The notes beneath the pieces were generated by a model. It did not search any database and was not told where the DNA came from. It saw only the letters and a list, made by a program, of their open reading frames with translations. From NCBI GenBank assembly GCA_019188255.1, contig JAETXT010000011.1, positions 2,046,001 to 2,110,000 of the forward strand: 64,000 nt of DNA. The letters are read 5' to 3'. Source of the DNA: Verticillium longisporum. Taxonomy: Eukaryota > Ascomycota > Sordariomycetes > Glomerellales > Plectosphaerellaceae. Shown here piece after piece: positions 34,001 through 46,738 of this stretch; the first letter of the stretch is position 1; the number at the start of each line of letters is the position of its first letter. Both the position numbers and the translations under genes were made by a program.

Positions 34001-35409
34001 GATGGGCGGTGGTCAGGGGTCTCGTCAGTTATCGAAGGATCAATTGGGATGGTCGAGGGGAATGGATCGCAATGGTGGGATCACAAACGCGACACGGGTC
34101 ACAAGAGAGTAAATTGAGTCGATTGGCGACTGGCGGAGAAGGCAAGAAGCACAGAGCAAGAGAGCAGAGAGAAGCTGCCCTCGCGGTGGTCGCGCGGGGA
34201 AAGCTCCCCATCGTCTTTATACGGCAGGGGCGGTGCACGAGTACATCGTGACATGTACCTAACTGCCTCGATCTCCGAACCTCAGGACCGCAGGAAGGAC
34301 CTCAGGTGGCAGGCAGGCAAACGCGGGGCTGGTCCTGCCTCGATGTTCCAGTTCCAGCCTCCTCGCATTGGTTCTTCAGGGCAGGTCAGACCAAGGCAGG
34401 GCAGGCAGGGCAGGCACCTTGCCCAGGTGGGCATCTCAGGCATGTTCACTGACCAGGCTCTTTCCATGTCAGAGTGCCAAGCCCCGCATTTCAAGCCCAT
34501 AGCGCGGCCACAGCAGTCCACAGGTGTGACGCGCCTTGAGCGCGAGCAGCAGAAACCCACCTATGTTTGACTTCGCCTCCGCATCTGCCAGGTGAACCCG
34601 CCAGCTGAAAAGTCTTGTTTTCCCACTGCGATTCCTTGCCTCATGGCGCCTAGTGCCCGCCGCTCACCTGGCATAGCCACCCCCTGTGTCTCCTCCTCCG
34701 CGGGAATACCAAGCCTTCGACCCATTTCACGATGCTACCTCGAAATTGATTCACCTTGTAAGCTCTCTCTCTCCCTCTCTCTCGAATGTGTGGCATCACG
34801 ATGGAGGGATGGGTGGGGATTGACCGTCGTTGATCTGTAACCCGGAGTTCGGCTCATGAGCTTATTTTGATGACCATAGTGCTTGGCGATTGACCGGACC
34901 CTCATCCCATCTTGGGAGCACTGGGTTAGAGGGCATTCGTCAGAGTGTGCTCGCGTGACATGGTCGGTCGATCGAGGTGTGCTGAGGGGTAGTATTTTTC
35001 CGATGGATTCGATCGTACTCTGAGCGCATACAGATGTACCCCTCGTCGTCGGCCGCCCACCAAAAGCCATGACCTCAACGGAGCGCGTTTGCAATGCGTG
35101 ATGGATCATGGCGTGCCCGTCGCAACGTCGGTACCAGCTGCTGCGATGCCGTCAGCAGACGCGATGAACCTGGACACACCAGATCGGGCCACGACAGTTC
35201 AATCAAACTGACCAGTGGTGGAGCGAGTGCATGACCATCGTCATCCGGCTTTAGCACGTGTCTGTGAGCTGTCACAACGGCGCATGACATCATCGTCTCT
35301 TCACGATTTGCTTCCCGTTAAAATGCACAAGGCTCGCACCACGTTGACGTATCAACTCCACGCCGCAAACATCTCACAAAAGACGAATAATCATACCCTG
35401 ACGCACAAA
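34001..35409. other. intergenic between divergent genes
   Basis: Should contain the promoters of the exchanger and the small membrane protein gene. A CT-rich microsatellite lies at 34761-34784. No gene is recognised. Confidence 0.5.
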
Positions 35410-35941
35410 ATGGTCCTCATCTCCAACATCTTGACCCTCCTGGTCACGGCGGCTAGCGGCTACGCCGTGTACTTCTCGGCTCAGTCCATCCCGAAGCTCC
35501 AAAAGTACGAGCAGACAGCCGAGAAGGCTGCCGAATGGAGCAGCACCGCCAAGAAGCAGCTCTGGGATACCCGCTACACCGTCGGCGCCGGCTTCATCTT
35601 TGTACGTCGCGGTCGCACCCTTCGTGAATTCATCTGCACAACGTGCAGAGTGGCTGACATACCCCACACAGTCCCTCTTCTCACTCTACAACGGCCTGAG
35701 CTTCGTGCTCATCACCTCTAGCAAGCTTGTCTTCCGCAACACCGCCTGGGCCCTCGCCCTCGCTGCCGGCTCGTACGGCATTAGCCTGTACATGCGCTCA
35801 TACTGGAACAACAAGGCCAAGATTCCCATGCTCGAGGAGTACAACCGCGCCATTGAGGACTCGACGCAGGTGGCCAAGGCACTGGATGTCCTTGTTCTAG
35901 GGTGGTTGGTCGTGGCCCCGTTGAAGCTCTTTGGCGTCTAG
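35410..35941 (+). CDS. small conserved fungal membrane protein
   Basis: Exons 35410-35601 and 35672-35941 (70-base intron, GTACGT to CACAG) give 153 residues. The start context CAAAATGG is favourable. Four hydrophobic segments are visible: ISNILTLLVTAASGYAVYF, VGAGFIFSLFSLYNGLSFVL, WALALAAGSYGISLYM and VLVLGWLVVAPLKLFGV. The charged stretch KYEQTAEKAAEWSSTAKKQL between the first two may be an amphipathic helix. Frame and intron are clean and codon use is typical, so it is very likely real. I do not recognise a named family, and no partner gene is adjacent. Confidence 0.8.
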
Positions 35942-38900
35942 ACGTCTATCAATGTAATTTCTTCTGGACGCAGCCGCCTGACGCCTCGTTGCGGCATGGA
36001 GGCTGGGCGATGATTGTATCAAGCCATATGCAAAACATGTAGCACGAGGCCCAAGCCTCTTTTCTCATCATATCCTATCAACGTATGCTGCAAAGTATGT
36101 GAAACCCATGGGCGCCACCCCCAATTTCCCACCAACGAGCTCGGATATCTTGCCAGTGACACGAGTGCCCACAATTCTATAAAAAGGAACCAAACCAAAG
36201 TTAACATACTAAAAGACCTATCCAACATGCAGGTCCAGGGATATATGAACAAGGCCGACACCCACAAATCCCTACCGATAGACCCTTCGTTAGTATTGAG
36301 GTCAGTTTGTTAAACATTCCATACGCGATGCGGATCAGTCAAAATAGGAGCTTCCGAGGCCATGTATAAAGAACTTCAGACTTACAAAGACAGTATCCGC
36401 CCAGGCTTGCACAGCACACACGCTCACTCGCCTTCTCCAGATCATTCGAGATGGTTCAGGGCCCAAGCACCCACGCCTGCCAGCATCTCGGCTTGGCTTG
36501 CTGAGCTCGCCCAAGGATTCGAGCTCGTGCCCTGGTGTTGACGTGGCGTCTGATGTGGAGTGGACGTCCCTGATGCCACAGCCGTCGTGCCTTGAGTCGC
36601 GCCTGCTGTCTCGGTAGGACGGACCGGCTTAAAGTCGTCTGGTTGGAGGGTTCCTTCATCAGTCAGCTCAATCCAAAAGAAGGTCTCGGCGCCACTGTAG
36701 GTAGTCTAGAGAGAAAGAAACTTGCCATTGCATCGGATAAGTGCGGTGTAAGACGCAGGTTGCCTGTACGAGATTTTGCGGGTCATGGCAGCGTTCGAGA
36801 TACTCCGTAGATTTGGGGAATAACAAGGTCGCGCGGCACGAGTTGAAAACCTATGTGCAATCCAAATGGAGCAGAGGGACAGATTTTCAAGCCTGTAGCG
36901 CATAATTCCCATCTTAAATCATCCTTGTCCCGACAAGCACCTGCGGCTCTTCTCCCACCAAGATACCGCAAGTTGAACGACTCATCGGGCGAGGAAACAA
37001 CCATGATCAATGGTTGGCCAGCGATCTGTAAGGCCTCAAACCCATGATCACATTTAACGTCTTGACGCTGGGCAGTAAGCCCGTAGTCTGCCTCCCTTCA
37101 CATTGTTTGAGGATCCATCGAATCAAATGGCGAGATTTCAATTTGAGCGTTACTTAAATATTCAGTGCCAGTCTTCGGGCGCCCGAGGCGAATGATGCGT
37201 TATGAGCGGTTTGTAGCCAATGGTGTGAGTGCAATTTAAGGACTCGATGAGGATACCCTGGGCAACAGATTCCGGTTCAAGCCGAGGCTGGATCGCCATC
37301 TTTGAAGACACTTGTGGGAACTGACGTAATCCCCCTTTCCACCAACCGGCCTACTACATGTACAAATCGAGCCTTAAAATCGCGAGATTTCAAAGACATG
37401 CTCTCCCAAGCTTACCCAAGCAGAGAAGGATCTCCTACGGGCACTACTGGCGGACCAAGATCCCCGCCCCTGGGCAGGCAACCAAACGATTTGATAGTAT
37501 GAAATCGTCGAGGCATTCCGATCTCATACATGACAAACATCAGGCAGTAAGCGGACCCCCGCATAATACATGGGCATTGATAAAGCTACCAATCAAAAAT
37601 AGTCTTTTGAGGGGCGCACGAGGAAGGAGACCGGTGAGACAAAAGTTGGTGCTGCGATTGGCTGCTTGTTTTCGAAGCTTCTTGTAATCCGGACTCGTTC
37701 TCGCTGGGACAACGTTGTCGTACGCGGCTCGTAGAATACCCATTTCTACGCAACGCAAGCCACGATAATCCTCGGGTGTGACTTTAACTTGTTTGGCATC
37801 GCCGTCGTGCCCTTGGCTTATAAAACAACTTGGTTGGACGGCTCAAACCGGTCCTGGTGGCCTTTTCTACAAGAATCGTTATCTGAAGGTCTTTCCTTGT
37901 GTGGCTTCACGGCCTCCTGGCGAAGGGCATGATATCCGAAGGTCCAAATCAACACTGTAAAGGGTCATTGTTGACAAGTTCAGAGCTGACACTGCCAGAA
38001 GCCCGATGGATCTGAGGCTCACTCGCAGTTTATGAACGACGCTAAGGTCCCCGCCCCACGGTATATCGCGGGATCCTTCATCGAAAGCATCATCGACGAT
38101 GAAATGAGAAAGATCACTGGTATTGACATCCAATACCTCGTTAATACCATGGGAAATGGTTAGTTAAGGGTCGTCCACGTCGTGAGGGCCTTCTGCAGAA
38201 GAGCAGTATATGGCCATTAGTGGGTTGCATCTGGAATCATGATTTTTAGACGCCCTTCTTTCCTGTAAACAAGATTATAGAGCAGAATACTTCTAGTAAT
38301 CGAATGTGATCTTGCCCTGGGAAAGCTAAAAGAACTTAATCAGCATTTTGCACTTTATGAGAAGCATTTCTGCCCACTGCACGGCAACCCTGTCACCTTT
38401 AAAGATTCATTTTACATCGAGTTTCGAGAAATCAATGGCTTATATCAGGTAGACAGGGATTTTTAAGGGCAAAAGTATCAGGAGTCACCTGCGGAGCCAC
38501 GGGATAGGGGGCTAGGTTATAGGCTAGAGACTATGAGGGCCCTCCTAGCTATATAGGGCTAGATTTAGATATATTCCTGCCCCCTGCCTGTCAAATGCAG
38601 ATATTACCTACAGAAGACGTCTTTAATCTATACATTCCCTCGCTCTAATGAAAAAGGTACGAATATAGAAAGTATATATTCAAAAAAGGATTAAGACCAG
38701 AGTTCCTTACTCTTTAGGCCATTTCTAGTATGAAAGATAAGCTTCGCTAATGTACTAGCCATTCAAAGCGATCTGGACCGATGCTTTTCTTATAGACGTC
38801 GTTAGTATAAACTATTTGTATATATTACATAGTTAGAGGCTAGACCAGTCATTCGGCTTCCCTACTTCACTTGGAGCAAATTTATGCATGAAGTAGTGCT

Positions 38901-39670
38901 GAAGACCAACAAAAATATCTTAAGGTATGCTCGAAACCCCTAGAAACCGAACTTGTCAACTAGAGGTTCATCGGGAGCTTAGACATGCTTCTAGAATAAC
39001 CTTCCTCAACTTCATACCAGCATCGTTGCATCTGCCTATCGTCTCACATTCAGAAGCGTTGCCAACTTGGCGAAGTAGTCCACGTCAATGTCCTGAGAAG
39101 CTTCGACTGACAGCTACGTGCGCCATACTAGCAGGCTCCCGGACAGCAGGTCATGTCCATCATCATAGGAACCTTAGGTCACTCTGTAGCAGCCTTAACG
39201 CTCGATTTCAAGTACCTCTTTGCCGACAAAACCTTGGATTCCGGACCCAGAGACGTTCCGCTGCCTTGAGGGAACGATCTGAGATACATGCCTGCCAGAG
39301 ACAATGACAGTCTTTCACGTCGAGTTTCATCAAGGATACTAGGATGGTAACCCTCTTCCGCCGATACAAAGAACACTACAAATAGCCAAGCAGCGATATA
39401 AACTTCAGGCCATCAGGTTCTACACCCACATCCACCCATTCTTGGAAAGGACGTCAATATTCGCACAGTTACTTGATTGGTGGCCTCAGCCAGAGGAGAA
39501 TACACCAAAGTACATATACGTAAAGTTTGACTTGTGAAGGCCATAAAATCAGCCTGTGTCGTAGGCTTAATGTATCTGTCCGACGTTTATGAAGCCAACA
39601 AACTATCCGGCGAACCCATCTAAGAGCAAGTTGAGTTCGTAGCACTAGAGAGATTTTACAATTGTAGCTC
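35942..39670. other. 3.7-kb gene-poor region with coding-like fragments
   Basis: No complete gene is recognised. Two plus-strand fragments look like former coding sequence: about 38000-38160 (containing FMNDAKVPAPRYIAGSFIES and ITGIDIQYLVNTMGNG) and about 38281-38466 (containing LKELNQHFALYEKHF and FKDSFYIEFREINGLYQVD). They lie in different frames with stops between them. The stretch 38470-38930 is AT-rich. Confidence 0.5.
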
Positions 39671-41455
39671 CTATGCTAGGTTCGTAATATCATCGACTCG
39701 AATTTCATCAAGTGCTCGGACAACGTCTCTTAACGAGGGGCGGTCCTGACCATAGGATCCACTACGCCATTCGTCGCTCGCTAGGAAGTCTTTTGCGCGG
39801 CCTAGTTCATGTGACCACCAGGTATAAGCTGTCTCCAAAACTTGACTTGCTGTCTCAAGTGTGCCAGCCTGAATATTCATTCTGCCTTCCGGATACAGCA
39901 GCCCGTGAGCTCGGACCACACGAGGGGGTCGACATGGCCTTTGTGATTCTTCCCATTCAATAGCGTCATAGGTGCATCGCCGAATGAGTGCCAGCACATT
40001 CTCGGGTGTATGTTGAGTCGTCGGAAACTCAATGACAGGCTCGATAGGATACTCGTTTGCGATGTTCTTGCGCACACCGCTGAGTCCCTCGAAAACAGCA
40101 TACATGAACAGACCCAGGGTGTATGCAGAGGCCTTGGACTGTTCCGCGGGGGACAAAAGAAACCATGGCCGATTGGCTGCTTGCACCCGGCTCATGTGGT
40201 TGCCGAAGCCCAGCTTTGACGCTTGTATCGTGCTGTCAGCCAACAAATTGTCAGCATCTCCAGCAGCTGCTCGGTAGATATTGTCAATATATTGACGAAA
40301 GAGTATCTCGGGTGCGTTCCACTCGTGCCAGTTACCGCGTTGTTCAAAGTCGCACAGCACGACGTTGTCGTCCTTGTCCAACAACACATTGTCTGGCCGA
40401 AGGTCTGAGTAAAAAGTTCCCGCAACATCGTGAATGTGAATCATAGCAGATGCCACCTGACGGCACCACTTCAGTTTTAGTTGCGGTGAGAGGCAGTTAT
40501 CTTTCTGGCGTACAGGAAGAATGTCGCGGATCGAGCCTGCAGGAAAATACGGGAGTAGGAACCCGACCACGCCTTGCTTTCCGCCAAAGGCTGTACGTTT
40601 GACCACAATGGCCAGTGGTGGAGGCATGATGTTTGGGTGCGGCGGCACTGTGAGAAGGAAGTGCAACTCGTGGTACATGTGGTCTAACGAAGAAACAGGA
40701 GATTTGAACACAAGTGCACCCTCGAATTCCCGGGCTTGGACAATGCTGATGGCATCATGTACTTGTCGGGCGAGGTGCAAGGTGTACACGTCCACGACGG
40801 GTGGCCAAGCCAAAGCTTCCACGTCGGGCCACAACGAATGGAGGCCCTGCAACGTGGTCATTCGTTTCTCGAACTCGTGGTTCGGCGCCACCGTCAAGCG
40901 TATGTCGGCCACGCATGGCGAGAGATTTTCGACGACCAGTTCGGAGGCAAATGGGAGACCAAGGTACTGTGTTAGGAAAGAAGGGTTCGTCGCACACTTG
41001 TGATCCAGTAATCGACAAATAAGGTGAGAAATGCCTAAAGCTGAGATGGCGCTTCCTTCACGCAAGGATACACTCTTGCTGGAGTCCAGTGAGATCCTCA
41101 ATGCCGGCGGCCAACCGGCTTGGTCTGGTAGTCTTAGGAAGATACGTATTGGCGGTAAGAGGTCCGCGACAAGAGGCATGACGAAAAAGCATGTACCGTA
41201 GGCCGTTGCTCCATCAACACGCCATCGTGTCTTTGCCAGGTCGAGGGATTCCAAGCGACACTTGGGATTGAGCGGCGATAGCTCCCAAGAAGCAGGCCCG
41301 ATTCCTTCGGCGTCGGAGCTCAGTAGGGCTTCGCAAAGAGTTGTGTGAGATAGTAGGTATTTGGGCCGCCACGCAGCATCGACGAGAGGGTGGGTAAGAT
41401 CCATCGTGAGTGAGCCTCGATATTCTTGGTGGCATATGTTAAGGTCAAGGACCAT
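39671..41455 (-). CDS. protein-kinase-like protein with unknown N-terminal domain
   Basis: Single exon, 594 residues. The C-terminal half has a kinase-like fold. ALVFKSP (about residue 247) may supply the ATP-binding Lys, FYSDLRPDNVLL (about 343) is a variant catalytic loop with Asp and Asn kept, and LCDFEQRG (about 362) is the DFG-equivalent with Glu in place of Gly. NAPEIL resembles the APE motif. The first ~230 residues show no domain I know; they include RIFLRLPDQAGWPPALRISL. Keeping Lys, Asp, Asn and Asp allows catalysis, but the HRD and DFG changes leave activity open. This divergent class is common in ascomycetes. It is divergently arranged with the regulator at 42223. Confidence 0.8.
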   Translation of the reverse strand: MVLDLNICHQEYRGSLTMDLTHPLVDAAWRPKYLLSHTTLCEALLSSDAEGIGPASWELSPLNPKCRLESLDLAKTRWRVDGATAYGTCFFVMPLVADLLPPIRIFLRLPDQAGWPPALRISLDSSKSVSLREGSAISALGISHLICRLLDHKCATNPSFLTQYLGLPFASELVVENLSPCVADIRLTVAPNHEFEKRMTTLQGLHSLWPDVEALAWPPVVDVYTLHLARQVHDAISIVQAREFEGALVFKSPVSSLDHMYHELHFLLTVPPHPNIMPPPLAIVVKRTAFGGKQGVVGFLLPYFPAGSIRDILPVRQKDNCLSPQLKLKWCRQVASAMIHIHDVAGTFYSDLRPDNVLLDKDDNVVLCDFEQRGNWHEWNAPEILFRQYIDNIYRAAAGDADNLLADSTIQASKLGFGNHMSRVQAANRPWFLLSPAEQSKASAYTLGLFMYAVFEGLSGVRKNIANEYPIEPVIEFPTTQHTPENVLALIRRCTYDAIEWEESQRPCRPPRVVRAHGLLYPEGRMNIQAGTLETASQVLETAYTWWSHELGRAKDFLASDEWRSGSYGQDRPSLRDVVRALDEIRVDDITNLA

Positions 41456-42222
41456 GCGCGAGAGATTTCTGATGTTGAAACCATCTCATGTGAGGCATCT
41501 GCTCTTCGTCTTATCAGCCGGGCGTCGAGACAGCAAGGATCTCTTCCCAAGTAGGCAGGTGGGTAGGAATGTTGGTTACACAGCATAGGTAATTGTTGAG
41601 GATTCCAAAGGCGTGCAGTCATCATGTGCAATCAGTTTGAGGCTAGGGCGCCCACCTTGCATGTCACTCTACCATCCTATAAAGTGCCAGGTGTCATCTG
41701 CAGCCACCGTTTCGTCGGCCCAATTACATGCTAAATTTTAGCAAAATCCGATGAAGGTTGGCCAGTGCTTGGTGTGAACTGGGGTAGAGCAAGTCAGCGT
41801 CTTGATATTGGATGATGACATGGTGGCGAAGCATTGATAAGTATACAGCCCAGGTCCGACAGGTAGCCTTGGAAGACTCCATTGCCAAGTGTCGACTGAT
41901 TGAGCCAGGTAGCTCTTAAGCATCCTTTTTGCTAGATCAGATCGGAGGGCCTGCGTACTTCCGTCAAGGCCGTCAAGAATCAATTACCACGTGATCAAGT
42001 GATCAGACAAAATGGAATCTGCTGGTTGTAGGCAGTTCGTAGGTAGACTGAAGATGCATCATACATGACATGCGACACCAAAGCTAGGATTTCGACCACA
42101 ATAAAAGCTACAGATAGGGATTACGCGAGCTGGCTGCAAAGTCCATTCGAAAAACAAGGAGATCCATCTTCTAAAGGTTCGACCAAGCAGCCCCGCACGG
42201 GCTCGACTACCACCTGTTCACG
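41456..42222. other. divergent promoter region
   Basis: 767 bases between the kinase-like gene (minus) and the regulator (plus); expected to hold both promoters. No gene or named motif is seen. Confidence 0.5.
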
Positions 42223-44567
42223 ATGGCAACTGATGGGGACGAACTACAGGCCTTTTCTTGGCCCGAAATGATGTTCAACTACGATACGGTTACTTTTGAC
42301 GCCCTGGACACGTTGCTTCCGGAAGACTGGCAAACTTACGACCCGAGTAGTTGTTCTGCGTCAGGAAGTCCACCTCCCGCATTGGCAAGCCCAGCAGTCA
42401 CCGACGAACCAACAAATCCACAAGAATTCAGAAAGATGAGGTCTCATCATGACTCTCCTCAGCCTTCCTCTACCCTGCGTCCTGTTGATTGGAATGGGAA
42501 GGTATCAGTCCAGGCTTCATTGTTGACTAGTCCTGCGATGCGACCACCCGCAACATCGACCAACGGTCAAACAAACTTTCAGATGACACTCACATCGAGC
42601 AGTGGGCCTTCGATCCACCGGCCCCTGGAAATTACTGTCAGAGGTGGCCAAAAGCGCGCCAATGGCCTCACACTCGAGACTGAAGGACAAGGACTCGTGG
42701 TCAGCAAAGCACACCAAGGCCCATGTAGCCGGGTCTGGGAGGTGCCGAAGGTACGCGGAAAGCGGACTTGTGAAAATAATTTGCACTAATGTGACTGTGA
42801 CTGATTTCATTGCATATAGAAAGCTCGCAAGAAACGCACGAGCAAAGACCTCACGTCTACAGGCCCGAAAGCTAAGACTGGCTTTACACCTGCTCAGACT
42901 GTTAGGGTGCAAAATAAGCGGAAGCCTTTTCGAGATCTGGCGCAACGTTCTCAGACAGCAGTCACAAGAAGGTTGAGAGGCTGCATGCGATGTCGAATAT
43001 TGCGAATACGTGTATGAATGCCCGCGTCAGCTACTGCCTGTACTCTCTTGCTTGTGTTCCCTCAAGAGAACAGAATCAGACAAGGGCTCAGCTAACTGGT
43101 TTCTAAGTGCAAGCCCAATCCAGAGGTTCCAGAGGGCATATGTCTGACGTGCCAGCTCCTCTATGCGCCCAGGATCCGTAAGATGCCGTGTCTCCGTTGG
43201 AGAGTAACAGACTCATCGCTATATCGTGAGCAATCTCGGCCTTGTCAACTCTTCTCCAAGCGCTGGCAAAACATGGATATTGTTGACATCCAAAATTGGG
43301 CTTCTAGCCGAACTAAAACGATTACCATCTCCCAAATATATCTTGATGCCCCATATGATGTCGAGGTTCGAGAGTTTGTACCTGTTGAGGGCGACATGCT
43401 TGTCGAGAGATGGGTCACTGATGGTCACATCAAGGTCCATCCTATCCCCAGGTACGCTCTTGCCAACATGGCGAAGGCCGCAGATATGCTGGAAAGCTTC
43501 ATCGAACGAAGCGTTGGAACTTATATTGTGGGCACTGTTGGAAACTCGAACCTACTCATTTGGCACACGTATCAATTTGCGTTCAAGTGCGCCGAAACAG
43601 CAAAGGTCAGTCGAGATACCGGAAAAGGTATCACTCATCACAATTTTCCCTTACCCTCACTGATACTTTCGAACAGACGGGTCTTGAGAGAGACCTAATC
43701 AGAGCTACCTTTAGATTCTGGGTGGCATGTCGCAAAACCAGCAATCCTCATCGCATACTCGGATCCGACAAACTCGGTGGGCAGGTTGTCGATGATCCAA
43801 CGAGTATGTTTCATAATGTTGTTCCCATGCCAGTCATCATGATTGCCCAAATGGAATGCATCATGTATACAAAGGTGTTACGACCGAGACACAAGGAAGT
43901 GTTGCAAAAGCTGAACTTGCTGATCAAGGAAAATAAAATGAAGAACTGGCTGACGATATATATAACGATGTTCATCCTTCTCCACAATTGCGCTTTGATC
44001 TCAAAAAGGAACTGGGAAACGGCACGACAGTATAATGACCCGGTAAGGTTCTGCCAAAGCTGCAGGAGAAGCCCGTGCTTTTGCTGACCATCAGTCGGAA
44101 TAGAGAGCTTATGCGAACCCAGCAAGCATAGAGAAACATCACACGGGTGTCAATGTCATGCTTGCTCATTTTCATTATCAAAACAAGGGGACGTTGCCAT
44201 TGCTTCATTGTCGCAACAAAGCCGGTCTCAGCAAGCTGGCAACACAGGCGCAGTTGGGTGAGACGGAAATCCAGTTCATTACAAAAACCTTTCGTCTCGT
44301 TTGGGGGCCGGACCACGGTACGTGTCCGCTTGGACCCTGTCATATGGTGTTGTCATCGTGCTCACTCAAAAGCCAGAAGTGTCACGTCTCAATGCAGTCC
44401 GAAAGAGAGTGCTCGAGAACAAAGACTACTCTGGACTCAACGACGAGCTCTACTGGGTTTCACAATTGTATGAGGAGACATGGACACCTGGGCCCACGGC
44501 CTTAGAAGCAGACATATCGTGGGACGCACATAATTTCAGATCCCTGCGCAAGAATAAGTCAAATTGA
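42223..44567 (+). CDS. fungal zinc-cluster regulator with atypical Cys6 spacing
   Basis: Exons 42223-42750, 42820-43011, 43108-43605, 43677-44042, 44104-44317 and 44377-44567 give 662 residues, all with GT-AG borders and continuous frame. The first 176 residues are low-complexity and acidic/S/P-rich, possibly an activation region. A basic stretch (KARKKRTSK, NKRKPF, RRLRG) leads into the zinc cluster, split by intron 2: GCMRCRILRIR then CKPNPEVPEGICLTCQ and KMPC. Spacing is C-x2-C-x6-C-x10-C-x2-C-x12-C, longer than the usual last two gaps. The downstream domain has landmarks DIVDIQNWAS, VREFVPVEGDML, FWVACRKTSNP, DDPTSMFHN and NWLTIYITMFILLH, matching a family common in Fusarium and its relatives. 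The target is unknown. Confidence 0.87.
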
Positions 44568-45140
44568 GGGCTGATGGGCTCCCAATGGATAATTCCTTAA
44601 GTTCTGAAGCAAGATGCCAGCAATGATCTCAAAGGAAAAGAAACCAGTATGAACAGAGAATCGTCATGTTTTCAAGGAAATATGGAATATAAATATGTGG
44701 GGGGCTAGTCATCAAGCATCTCGCTGGGACGAGGCCTTAATGTATTTTTACTACCTAGATAAAGAGGAGAACAATGGAAGAATCTAGCTAAAGGTCTGCG
44801 TGCCCCTCTATGAAGAAGGAAATGATGTCGAGCCTAAGCCTCTTGGTGAACCAGCTGCTGAGGCGCCGCCTCAGCCTCGTGGCTTATCCGGGTATAAACC
44901 GTAACAAAATGCAATACAAGCAGTGGCAAGTATGTGGTTTTGCCCCTGAGGTGGTGGTAACATTTCCGCGGCAGGTTCACTATGGCCAACAACTGGTGGC
45001 TAAGAGATCCTACTTGCGAGGTTAAGGACAATATGACTAGTTGTAATGACCCTTCGGAGGAAAGGCTATGGAGATTGGTAACAGCATCGGCGCGCAATTT
45101 TGACAGCAACGGAAGATAAGTCAGGAGGATTTCGTAAATT
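44568..45140. other. intergenic between convergent genes
   Basis: Contains the 3' ends of the regulator and the dioxygenase; nothing else recognised. Confidence 0.5.
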
Positions 45141-46738
45141 TTAGTCGCAAGTCCCAGCGACACGTAGAACTTTCCCGTCCTTTCTGGGAGGAACGATGTC
45201 CCAATGCTCGTCCCGCTCGTCGTCATCGAAAACACGCGCCCAAGCGACACGGAGAGGTCGTGGCAATTTCCAGCACATCATTTCATTGTTGAGCCAAATC
45301 CGAACAAGGTGGCGGGCAGCAGTGGTGGTATTCTCGAATGCCTCACGGCGGTGCAGAATGCTCATGTTGTTGATGAAGCGTAGATCGCCACGCTCCATTC
45401 GCGGCTTGAACTCGTGCTTGCGAGCGATGATATGGACAGCGTCCAGGGCCTCAGCCTGGGCCTCTGTGAGGCCTGGGATGCCGGGGGTACGGGTATCGAA
45501 TGGTTCGTGCCCAACTAGAAGGCGGCGAGAGAAGGAAATGATCAATCTGCCGTGGTGGTAGAACAATAACGGGCGGCAATAGAATTTAGGGTCTCGACCA
45601 AAGCTAGATCGTCACAGGTTAGAGTACTGTGCCCAAATAGGGACATACAAGAATACAGGGGCTAGTCGCTTTGTACTTACGTGTCAAACGGCCAGTCAGG
45701 GGCCGACAGAACCTCGATGAGGTCGGGACGAGTCGCAGCGAGCTCGTTGTAGACGGTCCAAGAAGATGCGATGACACTATGCCCTCCTACATCAGCGAGA
45801 CTTTGCGTGAACAAGCAGAGGCAGTCTGTGACAGTGTCCGTATGGAAGGGCTTGTGAGAAGATCAGGAACACGAGTTGGCCCATGAGGAAATTGGCGAGG
45901 AACGTGCTTACTTTATCTTCGCTATACTGGACATCGCGGTCCTCGTCATTTCGTTTTATAACGTGCACTGTCGGAGCGAATGCATCGTCAATACAAATTC
46001 AATAGCTCTGCCGGACCTGGGTGTGTTTCATATAAGATGAGAAACATGATGCAAAACGTACTCAGCATCGAGCCACGTTGGTCTTGCTTCCCACGTCGCT
46101 CGCCAACGTAGCTAGAGAGGCCGAGGTAGACTATGGTTAGGTCTTCAACTGAGTACTCGTCTGGGTTTAGACCGCGAACAATGGCGAACCCTCGGCCCTC
46201 ATAAACATCCGTGCACACATTGTCGAGGCGAAGACTAAGACTGGGCAAAGGAAATGTTCCTTGGGAGACCTCGTTGCCATCAAGGCCGTGCTCTATACAC
46301 ATCACATTGGTCATCATGTTACCATAGCGAATGTGAAGGGAGGATTCAAAGCCAACCTTTAAAGATGCAGAGGGCATCCATTATCTCTGTTTTGTCTTCG
46401 GCTGTGAGGACATACAAATAATCAGACTCGTTGGTCAAGTCCCCAGCGCTCCATACGAGGGGACCATCCAAGGCTTCAGGCCACCCTTCAGGCAAGGTGG
46501 TAGTGAGCCCTCCGGCGGCATGCCGGATTCTTTTTCGCTGCAAGTACGCTGCCTCGTCAACATCGTAGCCAATCTTGGCATACGCTTGTTGACTGGTATG
46601 CGCACTCTTGGCTGTTGGGGACCCAGCGTCAATCCTGAATCGTGCTCGAAGGCCTGATGAGTAATAGGGTCGGGAGAATGTTCCCTCGGCCACCGGGATG
46701 GTTGGGGTGATGACAGGGATAGCTTCTGTAGATGCCAT
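45141..46738 (-). CDS. TauD/TfdA-family Fe(II)/2-oxoglutarate dioxygenase
   Basis: Oxidises a small substrate with O2 and 2-oxoglutarate. Exons 46738-46357, 46292-46062, 45967-45912, 45850-45681 and 45603-45141 give 433 residues. All junctions restore the family sequence, for example FK-EHGLDGNEV, GSML-MHVIKRND and DK-PFHTDTVTD. The iron site is visible: His and Asp in FHTDTVTD and the distal His in NMSILHRREAFE. The 2-oxoglutarate-binding Arg is in HLVRIWL. Upstream, EGRGFAIVRGL and YLGLSSYVGERRGKQD are typical of fungal clavaminate-synthase-like proteins. There is no signal peptide. The start is 1.55 kb from the divergent PLP-lyase/M20 fusion gene; a joint pathway is an inference. The substrate is unknown. 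Confidence 0.9.
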
